Below are positions 1 through 7,124 of a stretch of DNA of 50,857 nt, piece after piece. The stretch spans positions 1 through 50,857 of the forward strand of contig JAKSIM010000019.1 of NCBI GenBank assembly GCA_024398845.1, read 5' to 3'. A program made the translations under genes and the position numbers. Origin of the DNA: Fibrobacter sp. (lineage in GTDB: Bacteria; Fibrobacterota; Fibrobacteria; Fibrobacterales; Fibrobacteraceae). The notes beneath the pieces are model-generated. The model saw only the letters and a list, made by a program, of their open reading frames with translations, was not told the origin of the DNA and did no database searches. Every line of letters begins with the position of its first letter. Positions within the stretch are counted from its first letter, which is position 1.

Positions 1-701
1 GCAGTAACGCAGAAGACTTCGTCCATCACGCCCCGGACTACGACCATCCGACTCCATACTACGGCCAGCAACAACTGGACAAGGAAGGCAACTACATCTT
101 TGTTGCCCCGCGTGGCGATACCGATGGCATGCCCTGGAGCATGACCAGCGACAAGGACCACAAGTTCTTTGACCAGTTGCTCACCACCATGGAAGACAAC
201 TACTGTATCGACACCACCCGCGTATTCGTCACGGGCTTCAGCTTCGGTGCCATGTACACGAACTCCCTCGCTTGGGACATGCAGCACAGAATCCGCGCCG
301 TGGCCGTCTACGCCCCGGTCGCAGAAGTGATTTACCTGCCCAAGAACGCAGGCAAGCCCATCGCCTGGATGGCCGTCCACGGCAAGCGCGACGGCACCTG
401 CCAATACAGCCACGACTTGCAATCCACCCTCCCGGCAATCCTCAAGAACAACGGCAAGGCTTCTGACGGCGATAGCCAATTTACAGACGCCAGCGGCGAA
501 AAACCGGAAGAATTCAACGGCACCGCAGGCCACCTCTGCTACGACTTCAAGACGGTCGATGAACGCTTCCCCGTGAAGTTCTGCAGTTGGAACGGAGAAC
601 ACCAGTGGACCGCACACGACGGCGGCAACACGGGCGTTGGCCAGGGATGGCAGAACACTTGGGTCCCAGAAGAAGCTCACAAGTTCTTCGAACAGTTCTA
701 A
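1..701 (+). CDS. Secreted esterase of the feruloyl esterase / PHB depolymerase type (5' end outside window)
   Basis: The reading frame is open from the left edge (first full codon at base 3) to the TAA at 699-701, so the N-terminus is missing. The visible part is an alpha/beta-hydrolase. It has the nucleophile elbow GFSFG, a VHGKRDGTC segment likely to hold the acid residue, and a late GEHQWTAHDGG segment likely to hold the catalytic histidine. This arrangement is typical of the LpqC / feruloyl esterase (CE1-like) and polyhydroxybutyrate depolymerase superfamily. In a cell-wall-degrading bacterium, removal of ferulate or acetate from xylan is the likeliest job, but the substrate cannot be read from the sequence. 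Several cysteines suggest an extracytoplasmic protein. A strong hairpin terminator follows. Confidence 0.85.
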   Translation, partial: SNAEDFVHHAPDYDHPTPYYGQQQLDKEGNYIFVAPRGDTDGMPWSMTSDKDHKFFDQLLTTMEDNYCIDTTRVFVTGFSFGAMYTNSLAWDMQHRIRAVAVYAPVAEVIYLPKNAGKPIAWMAVHGKRDGTCQYSHDLQSTLPAILKNNGKASDGDSQFTDASGEKPEEFNGTAGHLCYDFKTVDERFPVKFCSWNGEHQWTAHDGGNTGVGQGWQNTWVPEEAHKFFEQF

Positions 702-737
702 TACAGTTTAATTCTCTCCAAAACCAAACTAACAACA

Positions 738-771
738 AACGGTGTTCCTGCACGGAGCACCGTTTTTTATT
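738..771 (+). terminator. Intrinsic terminator after the esterase gene
   Basis: An 11-bp stem (AACGGTGTTCC with GGAGCACCGTT, one G-U pair) closes a 5-base loop and is followed by six T residues. It lies 36 bases after the stop codon. Confidence 0.85.
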
Positions 772-817
772 TTTGCCAAGTTTGCAAACTTCAAAATGAA
801 AAAAAATTTGTTTCGCC

Positions 818-839
818 CGTGCAACAAGCACGTTTTTTT
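818..839 (+). terminator. Second hairpin with T-run, no obvious gene in front
   Basis: CGTGC and GCACG form a 5-bp stem around AACAA, followed by seven T residues. It may be a back-up terminator for the esterase transcript or the end of a short RNA. I see no reading frame between the two terminators. The bases from 840 to about 950 are AT-rich and hold nothing I can name. Confidence 0.5.
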
Positions 840-951
840 ATGAAATGTTTTTGGGAACGTGCAAAGGCCATGCCAAAAATAATTGGCGTTTTTAAGAAAA
901 TTTCGTCAATTTTACGATTTTGAACTGAAGCAAAGCGCATAAGTCGCCTTT

Positions 952-968
952 TTGGCACGGTGTTCGCT
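952..968 (+). promoter_or_regulatory. Sigma-54-type -24/-12 promoter in front of hsp20
   Basis: The sequence TTGGCACGGTGTTCGCT has the diagnostic GG (954-955) and GC (966-967) separated by exactly 10 bases. It agrees with the -24/-12 consensus TGGCACG-N4-TTGCW except for one base in the -12 element. A start near 979 would give a leader of about 60 bases before the Hsp20 start. I did not find a convincing activator site upstream. Confidence 0.55.
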
Positions 969-994
969 TATAGAGGAGCGAAGACAAAAACAAA

Positions 995-1020
995 GGGTCC
1001 TCCGGCAAGCGCCGAGACCC
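995..1020 (+). promoter_or_regulatory. Stem-loop in the hsp20 leader
   Basis: GGGTC (995-999) pairs with GACCC (1016-1020) and GGC (1004-1006) with GCC (1011-1013) inside it. The hairpin ends about six bases before the AGAGG ribosome-binding site. It could affect leader stability or translation, but it does not sequester the ribosome-binding site as drawn, so it is not a classical thermometer. Confidence 0.35.
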
Positions 1021-1041
1021 GCAACCAAAGAGGTAACAATT

Positions 1042-1419
1042 ATGATGAACGCACAAATTCTCCCCACCGCATTCTATGGCATCCAGAACTTCATTGACAG
1101 CTTGAACGCTGCTGGTTCTAAATGCGAATGCACCTACACGCCCAAGGCCGACTACTACGAAGTCGAAAACGGCTTCACGCTTGAAGTGGAACTCCCGGGC
1201 GTGAAAAAGGAAAACCTTGACGTGCAGGTGGAAAAGAACATCTTGACCGTAAAGGCCATGCGTATGCGCAAGGACGAAAAGTTCACCTACGAACGCAGCT
1301 TCCGCCTCGCCGACGACATCGATACAGATAACATAAAGGTCAGCCTCGAAAACGGAATCCTGAAGTTCGATCTCGTCAAAAAGCAGAAGGTCGCGGCCCG
1401 TAAGCTCGACATCGTCTAA
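1042..1419 (+). CDS. Small heat shock protein, Hsp20 / alpha-crystallin family
   Basis: The 125-residue product has the alpha-crystallin domain over about residues 30-125. It includes the A-x-x-x-n-G-v-L-like signature near the end (LENGILKFDL) and the ELPGVKKENLDV segment common to bacterial Hsp20 proteins. These ATP-independent holdases bind unfolding proteins in the cytoplasm. A longer frame starts at a TTG inside the sigma-54-like promoter. I place the start at the ATG at 1042 because AAAGAGG lies nine bases before it; a second ATG follows at once. The gene is alone between two terminators. A sigma-54 type promoter for an Hsp20 gene is uncommon, although one has been described for E. coli ibpB. 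Confidence 0.92.
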   Translation: MMNAQILPTAFYGIQNFIDSLNAAGSKCECTYTPKADYYEVENGFTLEVELPGVKKENLDVQVEKNILTVKAMRMRKDEKFTYERSFRLADDIDTDNIKVSLENGILKFDLVKKQKVAARKLDIV

Positions 1420-1458
1420 CCCTTAAATTTCTCCTTTCATCGTACTCCTTAAACTCCA

Positions 1459-1490
1459 AAATCCCAAGCCGCAAGGCGAGGGATTTTTTT
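1459..1490 (+). terminator. Intrinsic terminator after hsp20
   Basis: AAATCCC pairs with GGGATTT. An inner GCC/GGC stem is capped by a GCAA tetraloop, and a run of seven T residues follows. Confidence 0.85.
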
Positions 1491-1514
1491 AGCTATAGGG
1501 TAATTTTCCAGAAC

Positions 1515-1553
1515 TGGGTATAAACGCTACAGAACAACCCCGGCTTATACCCA
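1515..1553. repeat. 39-bp inverted-repeat element, copy 1
   Basis: Arms TGGGTATAA (1515-1523) and TTATACCCA (1545-1553) are perfect inverted copies separated by 21 bases. The arm centres are 30 bp apart, close to three helical turns. The spacer resembles that of copy 3, differing mostly by transitions. Confidence 0.8.
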
Positions 1554-1609
1554 TTTTTTAGAACAAATTAACACAAAAACATCCATTGAAAAAGATTAAA
1601 GCTAAAATG

Positions 1610-1648
1610 TGGGTATAAAAGAGCTATCTAAGGTCTGCTTTATACCCA
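1610..1648. repeat. 39-bp inverted-repeat element, copy 2
   Basis: The same nine-base arms occur at 1610-1618 and 1640-1648 with the same 21-base spacing. The spacer is unlike copy 1, but its GTCTGCTTT is the reverse complement of AAAGCAGAC in copy 3, so this copy may be in the opposite orientation. Confidence 0.8.
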
Positions 1649-1694
1649 TGCAAAGGCAAAATACCCAACCAAAAGAAAAGTTCTCTCAAATTTA

Positions 1695-1733
1695 TGGGTA
1701 TAAGCGCCACAAAGCAGACTCCTTTTATACCCA
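1695..1733. repeat. 39-bp inverted-repeat element, copy 3
   Basis: Arms at 1695-1703 and 1725-1733, again with a 21-base spacer. This copy ends 17 bases before the likely -10 element of the following FISUMP gene, so it covers that promoter's -35 region. A lone half-site ATACCCA lies at about 1661-1667 between copies 2 and 3. The rest of 1491-1763 is AT-rich and without a gene. Confidence 0.8.
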
Positions 1734-1750
1734 CTTTTGTCAAAAAAACT

Positions 1751-1756
1751 TATTTA
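1751..1756 (+). promoter_or_regulatory. Probable -10 element of a leaderless promoter
   Basis: TATTTA lies seven bases before the ATG at 1764, and no ribosome-binding site is present. The same hexamer and spacing precede the ATG at 22308. Confidence 0.4.
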
Positions 1757-1763
1757 TTGCATT

Positions 1764-2327
1764 ATGAGAATATTCATCATAGGTTTATGCGCAGTTCTCA
1801 CCGCATGCTCGGAATCGTTTACCGATGCCCGCGACGGCCACACGTACAACACCGCTAAAATCGGGAATCAGACGTGGATGGCCGAGAACCTCGCCTACGA
1901 AGCCGCGGGTAGCGCATGCCCCGACGGTGAAAATAAGAACTGCAGCAAGTTCGGGCGTTTGTACCCGTGGGAAGCCGCCAAGAGCGCCTGCCCCGAAGGA
2001 TGGCGCCTGCCGAGCAAAGAAGACTTCGAGGCGCTCGTGAAGATTGCAGGTAATAACACTGCGGGGGCAGCCCTCAAGGCCAGCAGCGGATGGTTCAAGA
2101 AGGGGAACGGTTCCGACGAATTTGGCTTCGCGGCAATGCCCGCCGGTTTTAAAAACAGCGACGGGAAGTTTGACGGCATTGGCGGTTACGCGCACTTCTG
2201 GAGCACAACAGTCGACTCACAAGAAAACACCTTCGCGTATTTTTTCGCGCTTGATTTCAGTAGCGACCAGGCAAACATCAGCTCCTTTGACCAGGGTGAC
2301 GCGCGCTCCGTGCGATGCATAAAGTAA
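1764..2327 (+). CDS. FISUMP-domain lipoprotein
   Basis: The 187-residue product begins with a short lipoprotein signal peptide ending in the lipobox LTAC (lipidated Cys15). A Fibrobacter succinogenes major paralogous domain (TIGR02145) fills the rest. Visible landmarks are DARDGHTYNTAKIGNQTWMAENL, cut here to the idea of a DxRDGxxYxTxxIGxQxWMAENL motif, then CPEGWRLPS, and the closing SVRCIK. The family is a cell-surface or secreted C-type-lectin-like fold of unknown role, expanded in Fibrobacter. A longer frame begins at a TTG at 1737, but the ATG at 1764 gives a proper signal peptide. Three 39-bp inverted repeats sit directly upstream and probably control it. Confidence 0.85.
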   Translation: MRIFIIGLCAVLTACSESFTDARDGHTYNTAKIGNQTWMAENLAYEAAGSACPDGENKNCSKFGRLYPWEAAKSACPEGWRLPSKEDFEALVKIAGNNTAGAALKASSGWFKKGNGSDEFGFAAMPAGFKNSDGKFDGIGGYAHFWSTTVDSQENTFAYFFALDFSSDQANISSFDQGDARSVRCIK

Positions 2328-2340
2328 GCGCGATGCTTAA

Positions 2341-2358
2341 AGGTCACCTCTAAAAATT
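2341..2358. repeat. Left terminal inverted repeat of the 760-bp element
   Basis: Eighteen bases, a perfect reverse complement of 3083-3100. It begins 14 bases after the FISUMP stop codon. Confidence 0.9.
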
Positions 2359-2424
2359 CAATTTTCAAAAATTTGACACAGTCCACTCCGCTTGCTCGGC
2401 AAAAGCTCGCAAGACGAGCGATGC

Positions 2425-2458
2425 AGAAAAATGCTTGCACTTTGCAAGCTATTTTTCT
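2425..2458. repeat. 14-bp hairpin inside the 760-bp element
   Basis: AGAAAAATGCTTGC pairs with GCAAGC-T-ATTTTTCT around an ACTTT loop, with a single bulged T at 2450. Confidence 0.8.
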
Positions 2459-2695
2459 ATATCCGAGTCGCAGCAGCGGACGCCTATACAAAACTTGCCA
2501 CTTCAGTGGCTTAGTTGAGTTATCCACTTTGTGGAAAAGCGTCAAATGCAGGCCCATAAATGGTCCGGTACTTTCCTCGCTTCGCTTAGTTGGTTGCGAC
2601 TCTTCGCGCTGGTTCAACAAGTTGCAAAAGCTGGGCCTCATCAATGATCAAGCAAGCTTGATCGCTGAGTTCGGCCTTTGCTTTTGTCGTCATTC

Positions 2696-2878
2696 AAAGT
2701 GGCAAAGGTCCGGAACCGAGTGTCGCGACAGAATGCTTGCATTCTGGCAGGACCGAGGTGAACAACCTTGGCCCGAAGGGCAAATACCACCAGTATTGCA
2801 CATATGCCAATTCCTGGCCTCGGTCATGAGTAAACAAGTTTACTCGCGACACTCGGCTTACGGAATTGTCGCCACTTT
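2696..2878. repeat. Core multi-branch domain of the 760-bp element
   Basis: Three co-linear stems nest here: AAAGTGGC with GCCACTTT (2696-2703/2871-2878), TCCG with CGGA (2709-2712/2861-2864), and the 13-bp CCGAGTGTCGCGA (2716-2728/2844-2856). The last closes a multiloop with three arms: CAGAATGC-TT-GCATTCTG (2729-2746), GACCGAGG with CCTCGGTC (2751-2758/2818-2825) enclosing smaller hairpins, and GAGTAAAC-AA-GTTTACTC (2828-2845, sharing two bases with the closing stem). Such depth of nesting is not expected by chance. Confidence 0.75.
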
Positions 2879-3082
2879 TGATGCCGAAGGCATCAGTAGT
2901 ACGCCTCAGTTATAAAAGCACATAAATGTGTTTTTGCAACATTCGGCTTTTGAACTACTCATTCCTGCCATCGCTCGGTCTCACTCAAATTTTCTTAACC
3001 ACATCCGTTTTAGACGAACGCCGCAGAGGCAAGCTTGCTTGCCTCTATGGCTGAGTCGCACGGATGACACTCTGTGTAAAGC

Positions 3083-3100
3083 AATTTTTAGAGGTGACCT
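3083..3100. repeat. Right terminal inverted repeat of the 760-bp element
   Basis: Perfect complement of the left arm, ending eight bases before the stop codon of the convergent kinase gene. Confidence 0.9.
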
Positions 3101-3108
3101 AAAGTAAA

Positions 3109-3939
3109 TTAGCCGAGGCGCTGCACGAGGTAAGGAATCGCCTTCTCGAACTTGACGCCGTACCAATGATCCTTATCGCCCAGAGTCTGCTTCATGGATT
3201 CGACCACAAAGTCAGCGGCGATAGAAGCGGCTTCAAGCGGAGACTTGCCGCGCATTAGGGTGCCCGCAAACACAGAGGCATAAACGTCGCCCGTGCCGTG
3301 CATCGCGGCATCCAAACGGTCGGTGAAGTAGTATTCCATCTTGCCATTGTACAGGCAGGCGACACCGAGCTTGCTCTTTTCAAAGCTTACGCCCGTGAGA
3401 ATCACGTTCTTCGCGCCGAGTTTTGTCAAATCATGGCAGACCTTCTCGATGTAAGCCTGGTCGTAATCCGCACCCACATACGGGATGCCAAGCAACAAGG
3501 ATGCTTCCGTCAAGTTCGGCAGCAAAAAGTCTGCGCCGTTGCAGAGCTTCGCCATCTGCTTCGGGAAATCCGGACCGAAGCCCGCATAGAGACTCCCGTT
3601 GTCGGCCATGGCCGGATCCACAATGCGCAACGCACCTGGGCGGGCCACCTTCTCCATAATGTCGAGGATATACGGAATCTGCGCTTCGCTCACATACCCC
3701 GTGTAGAACGCATCAAAGTCAATGTGTTCCTTGAGCCAGCGGTCCATAATCTTCGGCATTTCGGGAGTGAGGTCATGGAAAGTCCAGGCAGAAAAACCAG
3801 GAGCCGTGTGGTTCGAAAGCACGGAACTCGGGAGAATTGCGGTCTCGATACCGCAAGCCGAAATAAGGGGGAGAGCCACCGTCAGGGAGCACTGACCCAC
3901 GCAAGAAATGTCCTGAATCGTCAAAAGACGCTTGTCCAT
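3109..3939 (-). CDS. pdxY: Pyridoxal / pyridoxamine kinase
   Basis: The 276-residue product is a ribokinase-fold B6-vitamer kinase. It phosphorylates pyridoxal, pyridoxine or pyridoxamine with ATP in the cytoplasm (PLP salvage). The N-terminus (LLTIQDISCVGQCSL) and the SNHTAPGF segment are typical of the PdxY/PdxK branch. The GTGD motif (MHGTGDVYASVFAG) near residue 220 supplies the anion hole and catalytic aspartate. An in-frame ATG lies upstream at 3966, but the ATG at 3939 has a clear GGAGG eight bases before it and gives the usual N-terminus. The gene is divergent from a MocR-type regulator, the common arrangement for PdxR-controlled B6 genes. Its 3' end abuts the 760-bp hairpin element. 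Confidence 0.88.
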   Translation of the reverse strand: MDKRLLTIQDISCVGQCSLTVALPLISACGIETAILPSSVLSNHTAPGFSAWTFHDLTPEMPKIMDRWLKEHIDFDAFYTGYVSEAQIPYILDIMEKVARPGALRIVDPAMADNGSLYAGFGPDFPKQMAKLCNGADFLLPNLTEASLLLGIPYVGADYDQAYIEKVCHDLTKLGAKNVILTGVSFEKSKLGVACLYNGKMEYYFTDRLDAAMHGTGDVYASVFAGTLMRGKSPLEAASIAADFVVESMKQTLGDKDHWYGVKFEKAIPYLVQRLG

Positions 3940-3974
3940 GATAACCTCCATTGGTTTTCGGCGCATAAATTAGC

Positions 3975-4000
3975 TATATCTGGTTATATTTGTATATCCA
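3975..4000. promoter_or_regulatory. Possible MocR operator: three TATAT direct repeats
   Basis: TATAT occurs at 3975-3979, 3985-3989 and 3993-3997 in the 87-bp gap between the kinase and its divergent MocR-type regulator. Tandem direct repeats are the usual operator form for MocR/PdxR proteins. In AT-rich promoter DNA they could also be chance. Confidence 0.35.
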
Positions 4001-4015
4001 AAAATCAATTATTTT

Positions 4016-4021
4016 TATAAT
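4016..4021 (+). promoter_or_regulatory. -10 element immediately before the regulator start
   Basis: A perfect TATAAT lies five bases before the ATG at 4027. No ribosome-binding site can fit, so a leaderless message is likely. Confidence 0.5.
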
Positions 4022-4026
4022 ACCAG

Positions 4027-5532
4027 ATGATTACCATTGATTTTGACAAGCGCGGTTCCGCCGGCCTCTGCGAATTCCTCGTAGATTCTCTTAAAACACA
4101 AATCCTTACGAACCGACTCATTGCTGGCGAAAAACTTCCCTCCAAGCGCACACTCGCAAGCCACCTCGGCGTAAGCGTCATTACCGTACAGAACGCCTAC
4201 AACGAACTCATCGCCACGGGCTACATCTACTCCATCGAAAAAAAAGGATTCTTTGTCACCGAGATTATGCCCGTGCAGAGCTTTGCGACAAGCGACAGTC
4301 ATGAAGCCACGAAAAAGGCGGGCCACGCACACGCCTTGAGCAACACGAAACCCGAGCCAAAGTTCTTTACCGACTTTCGCAGCAACTCCACGCTCTCCGA
4401 AAAATTCCCGTTCAACGTCTGGGCAAAAATCTCGCGACAAGTATTGAACCGCGCAGACGACGCCCTCCTCGAACGCCAGGACGTTTTTGGCGTGTGGGAA
4501 CTGCGGGAGGCCATCGCGAAGTACCTGCTGGAATTTCGCAACATGCAGGTGCGACCCGAGCAAATCCTCATTGCCGCAGGCACGGAGTCGCTGTACTCCA
4601 TGCTCGTACAGTTCCTCGGCCGCACATTGCGTTACGCGCTCGAAAACCCCGGTTACAAAAAGGTCGCCTCCGTCTTTAAGCTCGAAGGCGCGCGCGTCAC
4701 CGCACTCCCAATCGATTCCGAAGGCATGAACCCGGAACTCCTGAAGCGCGCGGGCGCAGACGTCGTGCATCTTTCTCCATCGCACCACTTCCCGACCGGC
4801 ATCGTGACGCCCATTCGCCGTCGAAACCAGCTCCTGAACTGGGCCAGCGAAAAGCCTCACCGCTACATCATTGAAGACGACTACGACAGCGAATTCCGCT
4901 TTAACGGCAAGCCCCTCCAAACGCTTCAATCCGGAGACAAGTTCGGCCGCGTCATCTACATCAACACGTTCTCCAAAACGCTCGCGCCCTCGTTTCGCAT
5001 CAGCTACATGGTACTCCCCGCGAACCTCGTTGAGCCCTTCCGCAAAAAATTTGAATTCGCCTCGTGCCAGGTGAGCGCCTTTGAACAGTTCACGCTCGCG
5101 CAGTTCATTAGCCAAGGCTACTACAGCAAGCACATCATCCGCATGAAGAACTATTACCGCACACTTCGCAACAACTTAATCCAGGCGTTTACGCAAAGTA
5201 AATTCAAGGACATGGCAACTATCCGCGAAGAAGAAGCGGGCCTACACTTTTTGCTTACCCTAAAAGCAGACGAACACCCGGGTTTAAAAAAGCGAACCAA
5301 CGAGAACCGCTCAGGACTCGGCAACCGCATTCAAAATGGAGCCACCCTCAACGCAGAAATCCTCGATGCCCGTCTTCGCCGCGAAGGCATTCGCCTTCCA
5401 CTTCTTCGCGACTACTTTTACGAAACCACAAAACATTCCGAAACAACCTTTGTCGTGAACTACAGCGGCATCAAAAAGGAACACATCGTCCAAACCGTCA
5501 AGCGCATGGAAAAAGCCATCCTAGGCGGGTAG
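4027..5532 (+). CDS. pdxR: MocR/PdxR-type regulator (GntR winged helix plus aminotransferase domain)
   Basis: The 501-residue protein begins with a GntR-type winged helix (about residues 1-75, LPSKRTLASHLGVS region). After a linker comes a full fold-type I aminotransferase domain, a PLP-binding sensor in this family. The likely Schiff-base lysine is Lys317 in NTFSKTLAPS, and the cofactor-binding IIEDDYDSEFR motif precedes it. MocR proteins sense PLP and usually control PLP synthesis or salvage, or GABA/taurine genes. Divergent placement next to a pyridoxal kinase makes the PdxR role the best inference. The symbol is given by context rather than by close similarity. A hairpin (5640-5661) lies further downstream. 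Confidence 0.82.
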   Translation: MITIDFDKRGSAGLCEFLVDSLKTQILTNRLIAGEKLPSKRTLASHLGVSVITVQNAYNELIATGYIYSIEKKGFFVTEIMPVQSFATSDSHEATKKAGHAHALSNTKPEPKFFTDFRSNSTLSEKFPFNVWAKISRQVLNRADDALLERQDVFGVWELREAIAKYLLEFRNMQVRPEQILIAAGTESLYSMLVQFLGRTLRYALENPGYKKVASVFKLEGARVTALPIDSEGMNPELLKRAGADVVHLSPSHHFPTGIVTPIRRRNQLLNWASEKPHRYIIEDDYDSEFRFNGKPLQTLQSGDKFGRVIYINTFSKTLAPSFRISYMVLPANLVEPFRKKFEFASCQVSAFEQFTLAQFISQGYYSKHIIRMKNYYRTLRNNLIQAFTQSKFKDMATIREEEAGLHFLLTLKADEHPGLKKRTNENRSGLGNRIQNGATLNAEILDARLRREGIRLPLLRDYFYETTKHSETTFVVNYSGIKKEHIVQTVKRMEKAILGG

Positions 5533-5639
5533 GCCCTGCACGATTCATCGGCAACGCCTCACGCAGCTACGGCCCGCAAGGAAGACCCGCAGGGGAACTC
5601 GCCAGCAAGAAGCGTCAACAGGATGGCCGATGGCGAAGG

Positions 5640-5661
5640 AATTGCGTAATTTTTCGCAATT
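5640..5661 (+). terminator. Hairpin between regulator and DUF58 gene
   Basis: AATTGCG and CGCAATT flank an 8-base T-rich loop. The following T-run is interrupted, so this is a weak terminator candidate. Confidence 0.35.
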
Positions 5662-5689
5662 TCAGGGCATTTTTCGCGTCGCCATTTTG

Positions 5690-5695
5690 TATATT
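5690..5695 (+). promoter_or_regulatory. -10 element for the DUF58 gene
   Basis: TATATT lies within TTTTGTATATTC (5685-5696). The same twelve bases occur on the minus strand at 16653-16664 in front of the BatC-like gene. Here the leader is about 23 bases. It contains a short frame at 5709-5735 (nine codons including stop) that overlaps the DUF58 start. Confidence 0.45.
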
Positions 5696-5724
5696 CAAGG
5701 TGTAAAAAATGGAATTTTGCAGAA

Positions 5725-6615
<891 letters not shown>

Positions 6616-6639
6616 GAATCATATCGTTTTTATTACTGA

Positions 6640-6885
6640 GCCGAGGATTCTGCCCATTTTTCCTCCTGTCGCTACACGCTTGAAAGCGACGGATTGAACC
6701 ATATAGCAAGACTTGCGGCATTTACGTGGGAGAGCGCCCTCTCCATAGAAAGGCCCGTTCTGCCGCGGAGCCGAAGCCCCTGGCGCACAGACCGCCGAAG
6801 TACAAAATGCAGCATTCGCTGCATGAAAGCCGTGTGAAACCTCACCGGCGGGGGAACAAAGAATGTAAACTACTCATTTGTTCAC
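6640..6885. ncRNA. Candidate structured RNA between convergent genes
   Basis: No reading frame here looks real, but helices nest well. GTCGCT pairs with AGCGAC (6668-6673/6685-6690) and GCGGCA with TGCCGC (6715-6720/6761-6766), the latter enclosing GGAGAG/CTCTCC (6729-6734/6739-6744). CCGCC pairs with GGCGG (6792-6796/6847-6851), enclosing the 7-bp ATGCAGC-ATTC-GCTGCAT (6807-6824). GAACAAA/TTTGTTC (6854-6860/6877-6883) could be the 3' hairpin. The GC content is well above that of the flanking intergenic DNA. Purine-rich single-stranded joints are RNA-like. I could not match it to RNase P, tmRNA, SRP, 6S or a riboswitch, and the strand is unknown. Confidence 0.4.
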
Positions 6886-6979
6886 TAATAAATATAAATA
6901 CAAAATTTGCCGGCGTCAAGTCCCCTTACAAAAAATTTCAAATTAAATTTGACAGACATCCTAATTGGCGTCCATCAAA

Positions 6980-6998
6980 AGTCTCGGTTCGAGAGACT
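6980..6998. repeat. AGTCTC/GAGACT hairpin
   Basis: A six-base-pair stem with a seven-base loop in AT-rich DNA. A TTGACA hexamer lies downstream at about 7029-7034 without a good -10 partner. I see no gene between 6886 and 7124. Confidence 0.35.
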
Positions 6999-7076
6999 CA
7001 ATTTTGTAATTATTGCGGTTGTTTTTCTTGACAGATTTCTTGTTATTCTTGTTGAATTTGGACATATAACCCCATC

Positions 7077-7095
7077 GGCTTTCCATGGGAAAGCC
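7077..7095 (-). terminator. Hairpin downstream of the FISUMP gene
   Basis: GGCTTTCC and GGAAAGCC form a perfect 8-bp stem around ATG, 30 bases beyond the FISUMP stop codon. The T-run is poor on both strands, so it may act as a transcript end or stabiliser. Confidence 0.4.
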
Positions 7096-7124
7096 TTGTT
7101 AATTTGTTTAAAATCTTGTTATAA

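Larger units (their letters stand above)
2341..3100. repeat. 760-bp non-coding element with 18-bp terminal inverted repeats and nested hairpins
   Basis: The element fills the gap between two convergent genes (stops at 2327 and 3109). Its ends are perfect inverted copies: AGGTCACCTCTAAAAATT at 2341-2358 and its complement at 3083-3100. TAAA flanks GGTCACC on both sides (2338-2341 and 3100-3103), a possible 4-bp target duplication. Inside are at least twelve hairpins. Many have two-base AA or TT turns, which as RNA would be CAAG, CUUG or UAAA tetraloops (2646-2663, 2729-2746, 2828-2845, 2914-2935, 3025-3046). Long-range stems join distant parts: 2416-2423 with 2969-2976, 2465-2472 with 2595-2602, 2696-2703 with 2871-2878, 2716-2728 with 2844-2856 (13 bp), and 2895-2900 with 2954-2959. 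The 180-codon frame at 2373-2915 looks accidental. A MITE-like foldback element or a large structured RNA are both possible. Confidence 0.75.

Noticed and set aside
1515..1733. CRISPR array for the three repeats
   Set aside because: Intervals are 95 and 85 bases, the conserved parts are only the nine-base arms, and no cas genes are present.
2373..2915. 180-codon plus-strand frame inside the 760-bp element
   Set aside because: It reads through perfect hairpins, has no ribosome-binding site and no recognisable protein features; the hairpins impose its composition.
6640..6885. RNase P RNA
   Set aside because: A short stretch near 6833-6860 loosely recalls RNase P, but the conserved GAGGAAAGTCC start and the 3' ACAGAACCCGG partner are missing and the region is too short.
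6979..6998. T-arm of a tRNA (GGTTCGA in a hairpin)
   Set aside because: The stem pairing is not in T-arm register and no acceptor, D or anticodon arms are nearby.
7029..7060. Sigma-70 promoter at TTGACA
   Set aside because: No acceptable -10 hexamer at 16-18 bases and no plus-strand gene downstream.
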